This document shows, in pieces, positions 1 through 13,400 of a DNA stretch of 64,000 bases (positions are counted from its first letter, which is position 1; every line of letters starts with the position of its first letter). A program made the translations under genes and the position numbers. The DNA is from Lutjanus erythropterus. Lineage: Eukaryota > Chordata > Actinopteri > Lutjaniformes > Lutjanidae. The stretch spans positions 45,013,733-45,077,732 of the forward strand of contig CM034593.1 in assembly GCA_020091685.1 (NCBI GenBank), read 5' to 3'. The notes beneath the pieces were generated by a model that saw only the letters and a list, made by a program, of their open reading frames with translations, did not search any database and was not told where the DNA came from.

Positions 1-257
1 TGCCCATATGCAGTTGCAAGATAACCTTGCTTTATGGATGTACTTTTTTCATGTTAGAAGAAAAGATTCTGATAAGAGATGTTTTTATCTTGTTAAATAA
101 TAGATATTTGCTGCTTTATTTTGCATTATTTGCCTGATTGAGTGAAGCAGCATGAAATGAGTTGTTCTCTGTTCAGCTGTACAAATTATTTTCATTTATT
201 AGTTGTTATCAAATAATAACCAAGACTTAAGTTAATGGCCATGTTTAATCTAGAGCT

Positions 258-346
258 GCAATGTCTATAAAATATCAGAAAATAGGGAAAAATGTAAATC
301 CCAGTTTTTCAAAACCCAAGAGATGTCTTTAAATGTCTCATTTTTT
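258..346 (+). repeat. hAT-type MITE fragment (family A, middle part)
   Basis: The stretch from ctataaaatatcagaaaat to about aaatgtctcattttt matches the middle of the family A copies at 26142, 39677 and 60332 (the shared core runs ctataaaatg..cagaaaatgg..gaaaaatgt..cctcaaatgtct). Both ends are missing. Confidence 0.55.
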
Positions 347-1021
347 CAGCTGGAAATTGAAAGACATTGGGCCTCATATTAGAACCATTTGATTTAGGAG
401 AACTTGTTGGATTCACCAATTTTCTCGTATTTTCAATTTTCTTTCAGATATGAACATGGTTTACGAGTGGTCCCAGCCTGTTATAGAGTCATGTGCAGTC
501 AGTCTGCTGTTATCCAAACCAAAGTTTTTCACTAATAACTGTGTATTTCCTCAGTCTGAAGATATTTTGGGTTGGAAAAATAAATTTAATTTCATAATTA
601 TGTCAACACCACCCTATTTGACTGAATTTCAAATCATAATCTAATTGTAAATTTATATATAAACACTATCATCATTAATTTAATGATGCATTATTACCTG
701 CTGTCAGGTGGATTGGTGGTATATCTTCACATGCAGATTTATGAAAGCTCTGTCCAGTCAAATGTCCTCACTTATTCTGTCCTCCGTGATGGAAATTTCT
801 CCTTGGCCCCTTCCTCCTCGCAGTCATCTTTTGCCCCTTTCTGTGGCGAGGCGTTTTTTTTTCTTTGAAGTCATTTTCATATTGAGACATTTCCTCTTTA
901 TTTCAGCGACAATCCAACCCTCAGGTAACATGTCAGTAACAGCACTCGTTTTCCCATTTCTTTGCCTTAGCAGGTCTTTTAATTCTACTGCTGATACTGT
1001 TAAAATTATAGACTTTACCTT

Positions 1022-1068
1022 AGTCTGATGTGTTGGTTTCAGGGATCCTGAAACCAACACATCAGACT
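1022..1068. repeat. Perfect inverted repeat, 22-bp arms, 3-nt spacer
   Basis: Positions 1022-1043 are the exact reverse complement of 1047-1068, with only GAT between them. The left arm begins AGTCTGATGTGTTGG and the right arm ends CCAACACATCAGACT. The loop is too short for a typical microRNA precursor and no tail or target duplication is visible. The perfection contrasts with the decayed repeats around it. Confidence 0.95.
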
Positions 1069-1374
1069 CTGAACTTGTGAAGTTCTTTTTTTCTTACTCT
1101 TTGATGTCATTCATGTCATGAATGAACACTTCCTGACATATGGGGCAGGAAGCGTAGGCATATATGATACAAGTGTCATGCACGTGCACTCAAATACGCA
1201 CAGGCCGATCATTTATCTATCTTCAGTTATTTTAAGTTACGAGTGATTGTTGAATCTGATGTGGGATGCTCGTACAAGCCCCACATACAAATAAGGTAAG
1301 ATAAATTTAAGATAAGAATACGAAAATGCTCTTGCATGAGGCCCATTCTGTTAAACATTATAACCAACAAAGAA

Positions 1375-1590
1375 AATAGGAAAATGTTCATTTTTGAGAG
1401 GCATTTACTGCCATTTTTGCAGGAAGAAAATACTGTCACGATTAATTGATTATCAAAATAGTTTAATATTTTCTCTTTTTTTCCCCACTTGCCTACTAGT
1501 GCAGGTAAGTTGCCAGATTTACTTGCCTGACATGGCATTTTACTTGCCCTGGGCAAGCTGGCAAGCCTTATTGATGAGCCCTGGATGTGT
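1375..1590. repeat. Dispersed repeat shared with 6775-6948
   Basis: Shares blocks with 6775-6948: ctgccattt..gcagg, a gattatcaaaatagtttaat-type block, and cctgacatggcatt followed by acttgcc..gg..aagc..gc, ending in ttgagccctg or tgatgagccctg. A related gggcaagtaaa..acttgccc motif occurs at 23505-23600. The repeat family is not named. Confidence 0.55.
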
Positions 1591-1794
1591 CATTGTGTTT
1601 TGGGCAAAGTTTTGAATCTTAAACGGACAGGGATACTGCTTTCTTTGGGCTGAACTACACTTGCCAACTGTATCACTGTGCAGAAGGAAGCGTGCATCTA
1701 TTCATGGATGAGAGGCTCATGAGTGACAGGGTCAAGATTTTTGGAAAGAGACACTGATGTTGAGTTTCTCAAATTTTTTTTTTTTTTTTTTGCA

Positions 1795-1965
1795 CTCAGA
1801 GTGCAATCTAGTTCCATCATATTTGGGCGAAGCCAGGCATATCTTCAACTGATATCTCCAAAACGCTGCAGCTCACACCAAAGCAATCTAGATGGATAAA
1901 TAGCACTATGGGCTAGTGGAAAAATCTAAAATACATTTTTGGTTTTGGGTCGAACTGTCTCTTTA
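1795..1965 (+). repeat. Short dispersed element (family F copy 1)
   Basis: Carries gctgcagctcacacc followed by ctagatggataaatagcac and ends near gaactgtctctttaa. The same blocks recur at 40757-40868 (+) and, inverted, at 16877-17060. This is a short non-autonomous repeat with no coding capacity. Confidence 0.6.
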
Positions 1966-4900
1966 AAATCAGTTTCACGACCATCTCTGACTCACTTCTT
2001 CATCCTCACCTTGAATAGATTAGGTTTGCAGTATTATTTCTGTATGCCAGTCTCGCTGGCTTCCCCATATGATTTGAATGAAAGCTGATTATATAGCAGT
2101 AGTCACATTTAATCAACACATTGTGAGCTGCTGCTAGTGTGGGGACTTGGACTATGTGTGTGCTGTGGTGTAATTTATTTTGTTACGTCTAAGCTGTTTC
2201 CATTTCCAAGTGGCTTTTTCCCCCCTTTAAACAATACAGAGTTTTGACAGCTGAAATGTGGACCAGAGTTAGTGATTATGATTCATCAGCACACAATGGA
2301 TGTGAGTCATACAGTGACGTGTTTGCGGCGTTGCTCTCTGTTTTATGTATCCCTGGCACCAGCTTAACCTAGGAACAAGCAACACTCCGGCACAAAGTGC
2401 AGCTTGACCCAGTTATGAGGCAATTAATAGGCACTGCTCAGAATTCCTGATTTCCTGCAGAAATTGCCTCTAAAGTTACTGTGCTGTTCTTAAAATTCTC
2501 ACCAGATTCATCTACAGTTGTGCTACTCCACACACATTGAGGAGTGCAGGGTGAAAATGTTTGCCTGCACCACAACAAAACATCTGACCTCAGGAAGAAC
2601 CCGTGTAGAAGGTTGCTCATAAACCGGAGCTGCTCAGAGAAGTGCGCCTCAGCTGCTCGGTATGCACCTCATATCTTGACACCAACACACTGAAAAAGCA
2701 GCGTGTTATTTGTGGAGGTCAGTGGGCGATTCGTCTTTGCAGTCCACTGCCTTTTTGAAGTCTGAGGTTCAGTGCTTGTGCTGTTTAAGCCGGCCTGCAT
2801 GAAAGTATGATGTGTTTAAGCCTATGTGCCCATTTCCATACTGCTTACCTCTGGCTTTCCTCTGTCTGGAATCACACACTTCCTCTTTGACTGAGCTCCT
2901 TGCTGTTTTCCGACCCTGTCAGTCAGTGAGATCTCTGAACAAGTAGTGTAGCCAAATGTGTTAATATAAGAGATTTGAAGGCAGAGTACTTACAGTATGT
3001 ACACACAGACATGTGAGAGAGAATAGATGTGTTTTCAATTTGGCAAATGTGTGTGTACACTGTACATTTTTGATTAGTGGCCTGTGTGTGTGTTTATGCA
3101 CCTCAGCTCAAACATTTCACACTTGATCTGCCAAGACAAGAGAGCTGTCCATATGGGGCTGCTATCAGTCCTTCTGTCATCATCTCCCCTTCCATCAGCT
3201 CATCAGTTTGTACTTTTATCTATTAGAATCTCTCCTGTGGTGAAATTTTCTGCTGCCCAATTATTATCTTCTTATTATCCTTTTCTGATGCTGCCAATTT
3301 CCCTGTGACTACCTAAAGGTCTGAGGAAAGATCATGACTTCCATACAGCTGAAATATTTGCAAAGGTTGTCCAGAGGTGGTTTCTGACACCTGCAGAGAA
3401 AGTACACACTACTGTTTGAAAGTGGAGCTTGACTCATACTGGATTTTTGAGTCTGTCATTGATATTTCAGAAATGTGTGTCCTCATATAAACCATGAGTG
3501 CAGCTTCTTCCTAAAAATTTCAGATAAACCAGCCCTGTGACTTGCTTTCAGTGTGCCACCAGTACTCTCATGTGGCGTCCTATTAAACAGGACTGTTCCT
3601 GCAAACTAATTTCCCATGTTGATTAAACTGAAATTTTAATATAGAGTAGTGGAGTACTCTAAAAGTAAGAAATCTCTGAGAAAACAGTCAAAATTTAGCA
3701 CAGTTTATTAGCCGATAAGGTTCAACATTGGTTGAACAAATGGAGAAGTTAATCACATTCTACTATAACTAAATTGTGGTTTAAATGCTGCTGAAGTGTG
3801 TTACACTTTGCGCCATGCATTATGAACATTATCACAATATCCTACAAAACGTGACGACTGATTAAATGTGTTTTCTTTTCAGACAAGGCAGGATCACAGC
3901 GTCTGCGGGTAAACACTAACACTGCAATGTTAGCTGTCATACAGTGTGCCCAGTATTAGCAGTTGTAGCACCACCAGCCTGCTGTCCTTTTAGGTTAACG
4001 TCCACATGCCTGTGCTGAATGTGGTTATGCATTGCTCTAGTTGAGTGTTTACATGCCAGTTTAGCCAGACACAGCCTACATACAAGCTTATATTAAATTT
4101 CTAGATCATAATGCTGCGAAACCATGCTAGTTTTCTGACATGTCATCCCATGTTCTGCTTTTCCTCTTGCTGGATTACAAAAAACAGCCATTTCTAGTGC
4201 TGACTAGTGAGGGTAGCATAATTTAATCATTTAGACAACTAAATACAATCCCTAGTGTTAAAGCACCCAACCAACCCACCCTGTTGGATTCAAAATAACA
4301 GCGTTTTATATCATAATGATACGAGTGAATCTTTCAGTGTCTTGTTCAGCTTAGCTTCTCTTTGCAGAGCTGTTAGTTTCTGTCACCTGTCTGCAATCAG
4401 TAGATGTGGATATGATCAAGACGATGCATTGAACACAAAAATTCAAATATTGTGTCATTAAAATTAAAGTGGAAGTTTGGGGTTTCATAAATGTAATGGC
4501 ATGCTTTTTTTTTTTCTCATGCAAGGGACAAAATACATGATTGTCCTGCGCCAGTGACAACAGTGGATAGTAAATCTAGCATTGATAAGTCTGGCACATG
4601 AAAGACTCTTTTGCACTGACAATCTGCAGTGTTTCAGATTTTAATGGGCTGCATTTAAATGCCAAAACGCTGAAGGTTGTGAGTCTGTGCTTGAATCTGT
4701 TGCCCTAGGCGTCTGAGGCAGAAGTCAGTGCCAGACAAAAGTGTAAACCAGTCTTAGTTTGTGGAATGTAAGAGCCTCTGTGCAAAATGCAGTCTGCGGC
4801 AAGACAAATTGGGCTCGTTAATGACTTTTTTTTTTCATTTGCAGTGAATAACTCGGTTTAGTCATCCGGCTGTGAATGTTGTGCTGCATTTTCCTCTATC

Positions 4901-5811
4901 GTAAATATTCAGTCCTTTAGATTAGTCTGTGTGCACAGTCCTTGTCAGGAAAGAGATGATGCTCCTGTGTCTGTGTGTGTCTGAATGTTTGCTTGATCTT
5001 GCCTCGAGCATTTGGGGTCACTGTGTTGTGGTGAGGTTTTGTAATGCAGTACAGAGATCTATACCCAAACTTCCTCCAGCTCCTGTTTAGTCTACATCAC
5101 TAACATATACTTCAATTTACCACACACACAAAATACACAGGTTCTATACACCCATTCAGTGGTCAAAGGGCCATCATATGGAAACATTTATATTCACTTT
5201 GTGATGCAGCTGTTCCAGCTGTATTTATCCTTTCTGCTATCAGGATATCTAAAAGGAAAATACAAGGGACGATTTTCAGACGCAGCAGACCAGACAAAAT
5301 GATTTTGCTTAATTTGTGGTCTAAACATAAAAAATGTTACTGTTCATGTGGTTATCTGAAAAACAGAGTTATTTATCTTAACATATCTTCACTTCAGCCT
5401 AATTTCACCACATGACTCAACTCAGAGCTGACCTTGTGGTCCCTTGTGGTATTCCTTACCAAGATAAGCAAAATCTTTTTCATTGAAAATACACATGGCT
5501 TATTCTCCACATTTTTGACAGAGGGATCCAATCTTGATTTATTGTTTTGTTTTCATGATAATCTTTGAAATATCTAAGTATTATGCTGTGGAAAGCCTTT
5601 GTGTGCGTATGTGGGCGGGAAATCAACTTTGAAAATATGTAATATCTACCAGCTGCTGATAAATGTTCAAATTCACCAGTCACGCAATAATAACTTTTTT
5701 TTTTGTGTCTGAAATCTATCAGCGACTTTGATATTTTACCAGCATTTTGCCGGTGCTATTTCCCATCCTGCTTTTTTCCATGCTTTTGGAAAAGTCCTGC
5801 TGTATGATTAC

Positions 5812-6095
5812 CAGGGCTGGGGAGCTGGGTAACTTTTGAAAAATTACAATACCAGTAACAATACCAGTTCCTTTAAAGCTGTACAGATGCAAACGGAGTG
5901 CTTCATTCGATAGATTTTTTCAAATGTTCTTCTTTAGGAAGAATGCTTGCATTGAGTGGCCGCTTTTTCCTAAATCTGGGTACCAAAAGGATTGAATGCA
6001 GGTTTTGTGTGACTGAAGAAGTTTTGATACTGCTTAGTACTGGGCTATTTCAATTGATATCTTAAAGGTATGGTGTACTGATACCCAGCACTAAT
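5812..6095. repeat. MITE-like element with gggctggg ends
   Basis: Starts near ccagggctggggagctggg and ends gatacccagcac, giving imperfect inverted termini, with an internal aataccagtaac..ttcctttaaag segment. There is no coding capacity. Confidence 0.45.
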
Positions 6096-6654
6096 AATTA
6101 CAGATATGGTTTTCTTGGTTGTCATGTCTAGCACTTTTTTGTTCAAGGAATATGGAATATTAATGAGAAGAGGCTTGTGTTTTTTTTTAGTTAGAGCACC
6201 TTTGTGACGCTCTTTTAGCAGCATCTGACTTTGACAGTATGATTCTTTAAATAATTCATAGTTAAGATCACCTTGTGTTTCAGCAGTACTGTCGCTGGCT
6301 GGCTGACCTATTTTTCTACCTTTTCCAATAATCTGCAGACATTTAACCAGAGTCAGTGCAGTGTTTATCTAATGCCTCGGTCGCACTACATAACATGATT
6401 TCAAAGTTGTCAGATCGCTGTACTGTTTGCACTACACAGCTTTCTGTCTTAACTGTGAATCTTGAACTCATTGTAGTTTGATCACTACATGACAGATCAG
6501 AGTCAGAGGGTCACACACTACAAGATCTTTTCATCACAAGGAATCCCTGAGAAGTCTGTAAACTGCTTTTTGTCATGAAAACGCACACCAGTGCTCTACT
6601 AGTTCAACAGTGAGGGTTTTTTTTTTTGCTTGAAACCTGCACAAATTGGATTAT

Positions 6655-6948
6655 TTACTGATCGTTATCAAATAAGAAGAAAGACTAAAGTTAATTGCCA
6701 ACCCTTGTTTTGTCAATCCAGAACCAAAGATAGTTTAATATGAAAATAAACAGAGAAAAGATGGAATTATGAGAGACAGCACACTCTGCCATTTAAGCAG
6801 GTAAAAATTACTTTAATGACTAATCGATAAGCAAAATATTTCAGTAGTTTAATTCTTTACCAATTGGGCAAAAGAGTTTCTAGATTTGCTAGCCTGACAT
6901 GGCATTCTACTTGCCTTGGGTAAGCAGGCAGTCTTTATTGTTGAGCCC
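6655..6948. repeat. Second copy of dispersed repeat (pairs with 190-240 and 1375-1590)
   Basis: The left half (gttatcaaataagaagaaagactaaagttaat) resembles 203-235; the right half resembles 1375-1590. The intact arrangement here suggests the first copy was split by about 1.1 kb of inserted or unrelated sequence. Confidence 0.45.
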
Positions 6949-9209
6949 TGTAAAGTCACATTAGATTGTTAATACTGAAGCATCAGTGTGCAGCATGTTC
7001 CTGGTGAGCTGCTGGAGGTGGAGCTAGTTTGAAATACTGCTATTTTATTGCAACTTTTTGCGCCTTTTCTCCTGTATTTGGACATTTGTGGCTGCTGGTC
7101 CAGTGCTCTTTCATCTCTCCTTCTTGACTCATCTCGCCACCGAGTCCGTGTCTGCTCTCATCTCTCATTGGCTGTGGCCCTTCGTATGGCTCCCCAACTT
7201 TAATATGGAGTAGGTGAAGGAGACATGACCACATATTAAGCCTGACTGATATCTTTCAGACATTGGGGAGCTCTTGGATCTCATCTTAAAGCAGTTCGCA
7301 CATGGTGACTTAGCACTGATTTGCGATCTGGAAGCTTTTGTCTGCCATCTGCACAAAAAGTTAGAAAGCAGAAAATTAGAGTGACAATGCTGTTGTGTGA
7401 ACTCGGCATAACCCATCGCTTACCTAGTCAGCAGTAGCTCAGGTAGAGCTGTCTGGTCATTGTGATGATGGCACACAAAAGGCAGTCTTTGCCTTTGATC
7501 TCTGAGTTACAAGATGTAGAATTAATAATACGAGAGCCTCAGTAAGCTACAAGATGAAAGCGTTTTATTATTGCAGCCCCTGAATCCAATGATCTATCAA
7601 GAGTTCTCATTTTCCCCCTTTCTTCACCCTCTTCATCTTCTAATCGGCCTGAGAAATAAAGCTCTTGGTATGTGTTTTTGTTTTGGATTTTGGCATCGCT
7701 GAAGCTGATTTACGGGGATGTAATTCCATAATGCGGACGAAAAGGGAACACTGAGCTCCACACTGTTTGTGGTCATCTCAGTTTCTCCTCTGTGCTCATA
7801 TTTCTTGCTGTGGGGGAACCCCCCCGGCTCTCTGGTGTGTTGAATCATACCCTTTCGTTTCATTGATACATTTGTTTTCAGTTGACTCGTGGATTTTCCT
7901 ATTAGGTTTAGCACATTGAACGCAACCACAGCAAAGCTGACATAAAGGAGCATTGCTGGAGAGATGTCAGCTGTGTGCAGCTGGTCAACCCTGTATTAAC
8001 TCAAGATGAATGCTACTTGATATCCGATCAGGCCATAATGATTTGTTTTGAAACATTACTGTTAAAAATGACAAATTTAAGCTGGTGCAGCATTTTCAGG
8101 CACAGTCTTTGTATCTCAACACAGCACAGCGTTTTAGGAAGAATTTGGCATATGAGGAGACTGTGACTTAGTAATGAAATCTCACAGGGCGCTGCCAGTC
8201 TCATAACTCAGCTTTACTGTCCTCCACTCATGACCTGCGTGTTACCACGTAACACATGGAGCTTACATGATTTCTACTGGATTAAACCTTTTTGCGCACA
8301 CAATGTTTGGCTGAAAGCTGGGCCCGGGGAAGACCTGTTATGGCTTAACTGCAATGGGTCAATTTAATACTATTATTTTACAATGTGTTGTATATAGCAT
8401 ACATTTCTATTATTCTTAATTGGTTTCTTGTATACTACATCATAATACAGCTGGAGTATTACTTTCCGCTGGATAGCTTTTTACAACTTTGGTCTTTGAC
8501 TTTGGTTGTTTCAGTCAATCCTTCGTTTTATCTGCTTTTCAAATTACTTTTGAACTTGGTGGCATCAGCGTACTTCTGAGCAGGAAAATGGAAAGACTGA
8601 ACACCTAACTATTGCATAACAGCCTCTGACTGGAGAGGAGGTGGTCTTCAATATGCAGAATACATTAAACTTTCCAAGTGCTTCAGGAGGATTTTCCTGC
8701 AGAATATGGAGGAGAAATATCACCTTTTCTTTTTCATATGCCCAGAGCATAATATTTCTGTCAGCCTCTGAGAATTACGAGGGAAGGCAAAAACTTTGAG
8801 TCTTAAAAATTTAATTTGGAACAATGTGAAGAGGCATGTAATTGGTCTACAAATGTGATTTTTCTGCAGTGTTGCTCTTGCTTTTTACTGCATCCTGCCT
8901 ATCCCTCTTCCTTTCGCTGCCTGAACTCTGTACCTCCTTGCTGCAGCCTCTCATCATGTGTCTCTGCATCCTGCAGTTTTCTCTTCAGTCTTTTACTCTC
9001 TCTTTTCTCTGTTGAACAGGATGTCCCACATCTCTCTGTCATTTTACTCTCTTCCTTCCTCTCCCGCACTCACCCCCGGATCTAGTCCAGACAGCTGACA
9101 GACGACTCTGCCGGTGTGGCTCCAGTTTGGTGGTTTTTTATTTCTTTATCTGTTCTCAACTTGTAATGCGTGCACACACACATAAACGCACATGTACATA
9201 CACAAACGT

Positions 9210-9212
<3 letters not shown>

Positions 9213-9303
<91 letters not shown>
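9213..9303. repeat. (CA)n microsatellite, about 45 units
   Basis: An uninterrupted CA run of about 91 bp. The apparent THTHTH and CVCVCV open frames on either strand here are artefacts of the repeat. Confidence 0.97.
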
Positions 9304-9305
<2 letters not shown>

Positions 9306-9877
9306 CCTGTACTGGTCCCTCAAATCAGTACAGTACTTAGTGTTTGTCAGAGTTTGTTTTGGGACCCTGGAGTCTGTGAGGGGATTCCAGGGACTCCGAG
9401 CAAAAGTAAAAATCTCTTCCTAATTTTATTCACTACAATACAAGAATACATAAAAATATGAATATGTTAATTTTATCATTGTTTTCACCCTCACTTAATG
9501 TGGATAATTATACAATTTAATACCAAATCAACAGGTTACATTATGCAAACTAAATCAGTAAAATGTTTGTTTATTAAAACAATTTTTTGACAAATATTAA
9601 AAAACTAAACCATATCCAAGAATGCAAATAATGCTATTTAAAATGATATTATTACTGTCAATCCTTGTTCTCAATCCCCATAAGAGACTGTGTTGCCTCT
9701 AACTTCAGTAGAGGAATGTTAAGGGTGAATAGGGTGAACATTTTAACTGACAGATATCACACAAACTTCTCCAGTTAATTAGTTATTTTTTGTATGACTT
9801 GTTTTTATGTTTAAATATGAAAATGAAACTATGCAAATGAGGCATTGTTTAATGCTAACTTTAGGTGAATTCAGGAG

Positions 9878-10242
9878 TAGGGCTGCACAATTTGGTAAAA
9901 AAAAGTCTTATTGTGATTATTTTGACTGAAATTGCGATTGCAGTATGGGATACGATTAGTGGGAATGATCAGTTTTACATTAGAATTTTCATGTTCACTG
10001 AAAAAAAAAGTCATGATGATGTGATATTTATTTAGGTCTGTACTAAACAAACATATTTTCTTTTGTCTGGAGGACAAGATTTGTAGGCCAGTTATCTATG
10101 CAGAACTTCAGTACCTCATTACATTTCTGTTTTCTCATGTATTTTTCTTTTTTCAAAAAATTGCAATTTGGTTCTGGTTCTGCAATTTGGATATTGCACT
10201 TGGACATATTGTGATTTTATTAAGATTAATTGTGCATTCCTT
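9878..10242 (+). repeat. MITE-like element (family B copy 1)
   Basis: Starts tagggctgcacaatttgg and ends aattgtgcattcc, so the ends are imperfect inverted repeats (tagggctgcacaa versus gaatgcacaatt). The interior has attgcgattgcag, a gatgatgtgatattt block and caatttggatattgcacttg, all shared with 29090-29385. Non-autonomous and non-coding. Confidence 0.55.
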
Positions 10243-10284
10243 TTAAGAAGTGGTTATTTAAATAAAAAAAGAAAAGAAAAAGAA

Positions 10285-10400
10285 AGGCAGAACAATTAAT
10301 GGAAATTTTATCCAAATTCCATTATGGCCCACTGCAATGTTCAAATCACAAGAGGTGCCGAATTAAAATATTTTTAAAATATCATTTCAAATAAATATTG
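10285..10400. repeat. Degenerate repeat piece shared with 43903-43990
   Basis: Carries gaacaattaatggaaatttt and a ggcccactgcaat block that also occur in the copy at 43903 (gaacagttaattgaaatttt, ggcctactgcaat). Confidence 0.4.
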
Positions 10401-13400
10401 TCATGCTGCAAAGATGCACATCACATTCTACAGACTTAAGACTTAACATTGGCGATTGATGTGAAAATGCCACTATAATCATTTTAATATGTTGGTCAAT
10501 GAAAATGAGAATAATGTTGTAAAAATCACCCTCATCTCAAATATCACAAATCATATCATAATTGCAATATAAGACAAAATAATTGCAGTTAGATGTTTTC
10601 CAAGTTGTTCAGCCAAATTTAAAAAAAAAAGAAAAAGAAACTAAAATTAAAGTTGTCATCCAAAATGAACTGAAGTGCTACTCTAATGAACAAAACAAAA
10701 ATGTTTTTTTTTGCCCCCATTATCTGCCCAAATATCTTTCCCAGAAAATGAAAAATGTCAGAACATCCACACATCTGTCACTGTTGCCAGGCTAGAGTTG
10801 TAAATATTAACTAGTTTCTGCCTGTGAATAAAGAAAAGGCTTTTCACTTTTCAGTAGAGGTCTTCTTTAAAACCCAACTGAAGCAGGAAGGCAGGTTAGA
10901 CTTTAAGGATCAAGCTTTCCTCCCCCTCACTGTTCTCCTGCTACTGTTTCTGCGGTCAGACTGCCCACCAGTCTGACCGTGCGTCTGTGTGTGTGTGTCT
11001 GGTAGACCACTCAGCATGTGTACTGTACGAACACACAAACACATACACACACTCACATACACTTCCACTCAAATTGCATCCCCCCTCTGTGTGAGTCTGT
11101 GTTTTCAGTTTCAGTGTGGGAGAGAGACAGTTGGAGGATGTGAGCGATGCAGTGGTTTTTATTGTGGAGATGAGGATCAAGTAGCTCGGATGGCGCCGAC
11201 GTGCCACAACATCCCACTCCTCTCTTAACATAATCACAATAACAGCAGGATTTCCCACCTGTTTACAGAGGTCCAGAAGTAAAAAAGATGATTGCCTGAA
11301 TTTTTAACATAATGCATTAACAAGAAGGGATTTGACTCCTCATTCACCAATAGTAGACATGTCTTGATGCTAAGGCTATTGTCTTTTCCTGGTTTAAAAA
11401 ACTGTGCTACAATAAAGTAATATAATTTTCTGACTTTACCAGACTGTTTTAGCAATTCTATTATTTACCTTTAGTGGTGGAACTGGTGTTATCGGCGGTC
11501 AACAGGAAGATCTACTTTATCTTCTCAAAAGGCAGTGGTTGCAATCATTTTGATTTAGTGTCTAAATAATAAATAAATAATAGTTTGCAAGACACGTGAA
11601 GTGTATTGCGAATAGTTTTTACATCACCAAAAGATGTTACGACGTTAACGGAGTGGAGCAGTGATCATCTGCAACAAGCGAGAGTGGTTGAGCGACACAC
11701 CCTGCAGTATTAAACAACTTAAACTAACCCTGCAGTGAATAAAATCACTCTTTCTCAGTCCATTCACCTCAAAAATACTGCACTTGATCTGTGTCGTGGA
11801 CAGCGATGTTTCCTCAGAGCTAACTGCAGCAGATAGGCTCCTCTCCACTGCTGGAAACACAAAGTTAATACAATGAAACACTCCGCCTCTGCCTCATTTT
11901 GTTATTCTCATACAGGCAGAAGACTGTATGATGCTTTCAAATTGATTAATCCACTAATTAATGCAGTCAACTTTTTAAAATAAAAAGCCTGTGGGCTATT
12001 CAATTGCCAGTTAGGCTTCAATATTGTATTTTAAGGAAACTAGAGCGTATCTATTTATTCAATCAAGAATGGATTCTGAATCAGTTCAACAAAAAGATTC
12101 CTACCCCTTAATTTAACATATCCATCATGTTTACTTCTAAACTAAGCTACTTGAGTTTTAGTGAGGGTCACTGAACATAAGCAGTTGCAGATGGATACTA
12201 TCCGACCGGGACCCCCTGACTTAAAACTACGAGCTCACATGTTTATTATAACTAGCATTCTTAGACCACTTTGTTGTACTTTGTTGCATTCTTAAAAGAC
12301 ATTTTTCATATTAGATATTGTCAGAGATTTCACAACATTTTGCAACATTCGTGGCAATCAAGCTGTTTGATGACAAATTTACTGTTTGAATCTGTTTCTC
12401 AATATAGCTATAAAAACAACAGTCTGAAGCACAGTGTTTTATTGAAGCAAGAACTGAGTTTGAAGTTGGATACTGGATACTTTTTTGAAACGGTGCGGAG
12501 GTCGGTGATTAGGACCTGATCTTTTGCATGAAAAACGTGAATGAAAAATTTTGTATGCAACCATTATTCCTGCACGTTAAAGGACCATCCCCCATATTAG
12601 CCCACTAGTTGGATTATTGCAGACCATGTAAGCTAAATATGTCAGTGTCAGGTTATTTCTGTCCAGTTGCGGATGCCCTTCTGTGCCGCACATCACCACT
12701 CTCCACCCGTAGACAACAAAAAGCCTTGGATTCCACCAACAAACTCTGCCAAGCTCAGCTGAATATTTATGTGTACACAGAGGTGAGGAAAACTACCGCA
12801 GCCTCAAGTAACCTCTCTATGTGTCATTCATACTCAGAGTGATGGAAAACATGGTGGGCACTGGTCCGTTTCTGTCTCCTGTTGCCCTTTCTCGCGGCGC
12901 AGTCTTCCTCTCTTACGTCCATCATGGTAGTAGCTGTCTGTCTCTCACCATGTCTCACACATCTAACCACTTGCCTCTGAGCGTGCTCCTCAGGCCCTGT
13001 TCATCTGTCAACAGGATGGTGATGGGACAGCAACATAAATATAGAGATATGAGTTACAACTGCATTTACTGTATGTTAGACTGATTTAAGACATGACTTG
13101 ACACTTCCTCAGTGTCTGTCCCATATTGTCAGTGGTTGGCTGGACTGGTGACTGGTGACATATGGCCATATGTACAAGAGAAGGCAGTGTCTATATGACA
13201 CAATATATCTGAGACAGCAGGCTACTTCTGATTCAGCTTCCTTCCACTACAGTCTAACTCACATAGATGCCACTTCCACACTTCGTGCGTATGTATGAGT
13301 TCAAACCTGAAAGGCCAGTGGTATTTGCAGGGATTAACACAAATATTTTCACCACTTTGGCCACCAAGCCAAGCAACATTTGATGGCCACAGTAAATTTT

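Noticed and set aside
3872-3910. Exon-like pattern cttttcag...gcgggtaaac
   Set aside because: An acceptor-like and a donor-like site are only about 25 bases apart. The enclosed peptide matches nothing, and it does not fit the smurf2 reading.
7425-7470. tRNA-like A box (gtagctcaggtagag)
   Set aside because: No matching B box (GGTTCRANNCC) follows at a suitable distance and no cloverleaf can be folded by eye. At most a SINE trace.
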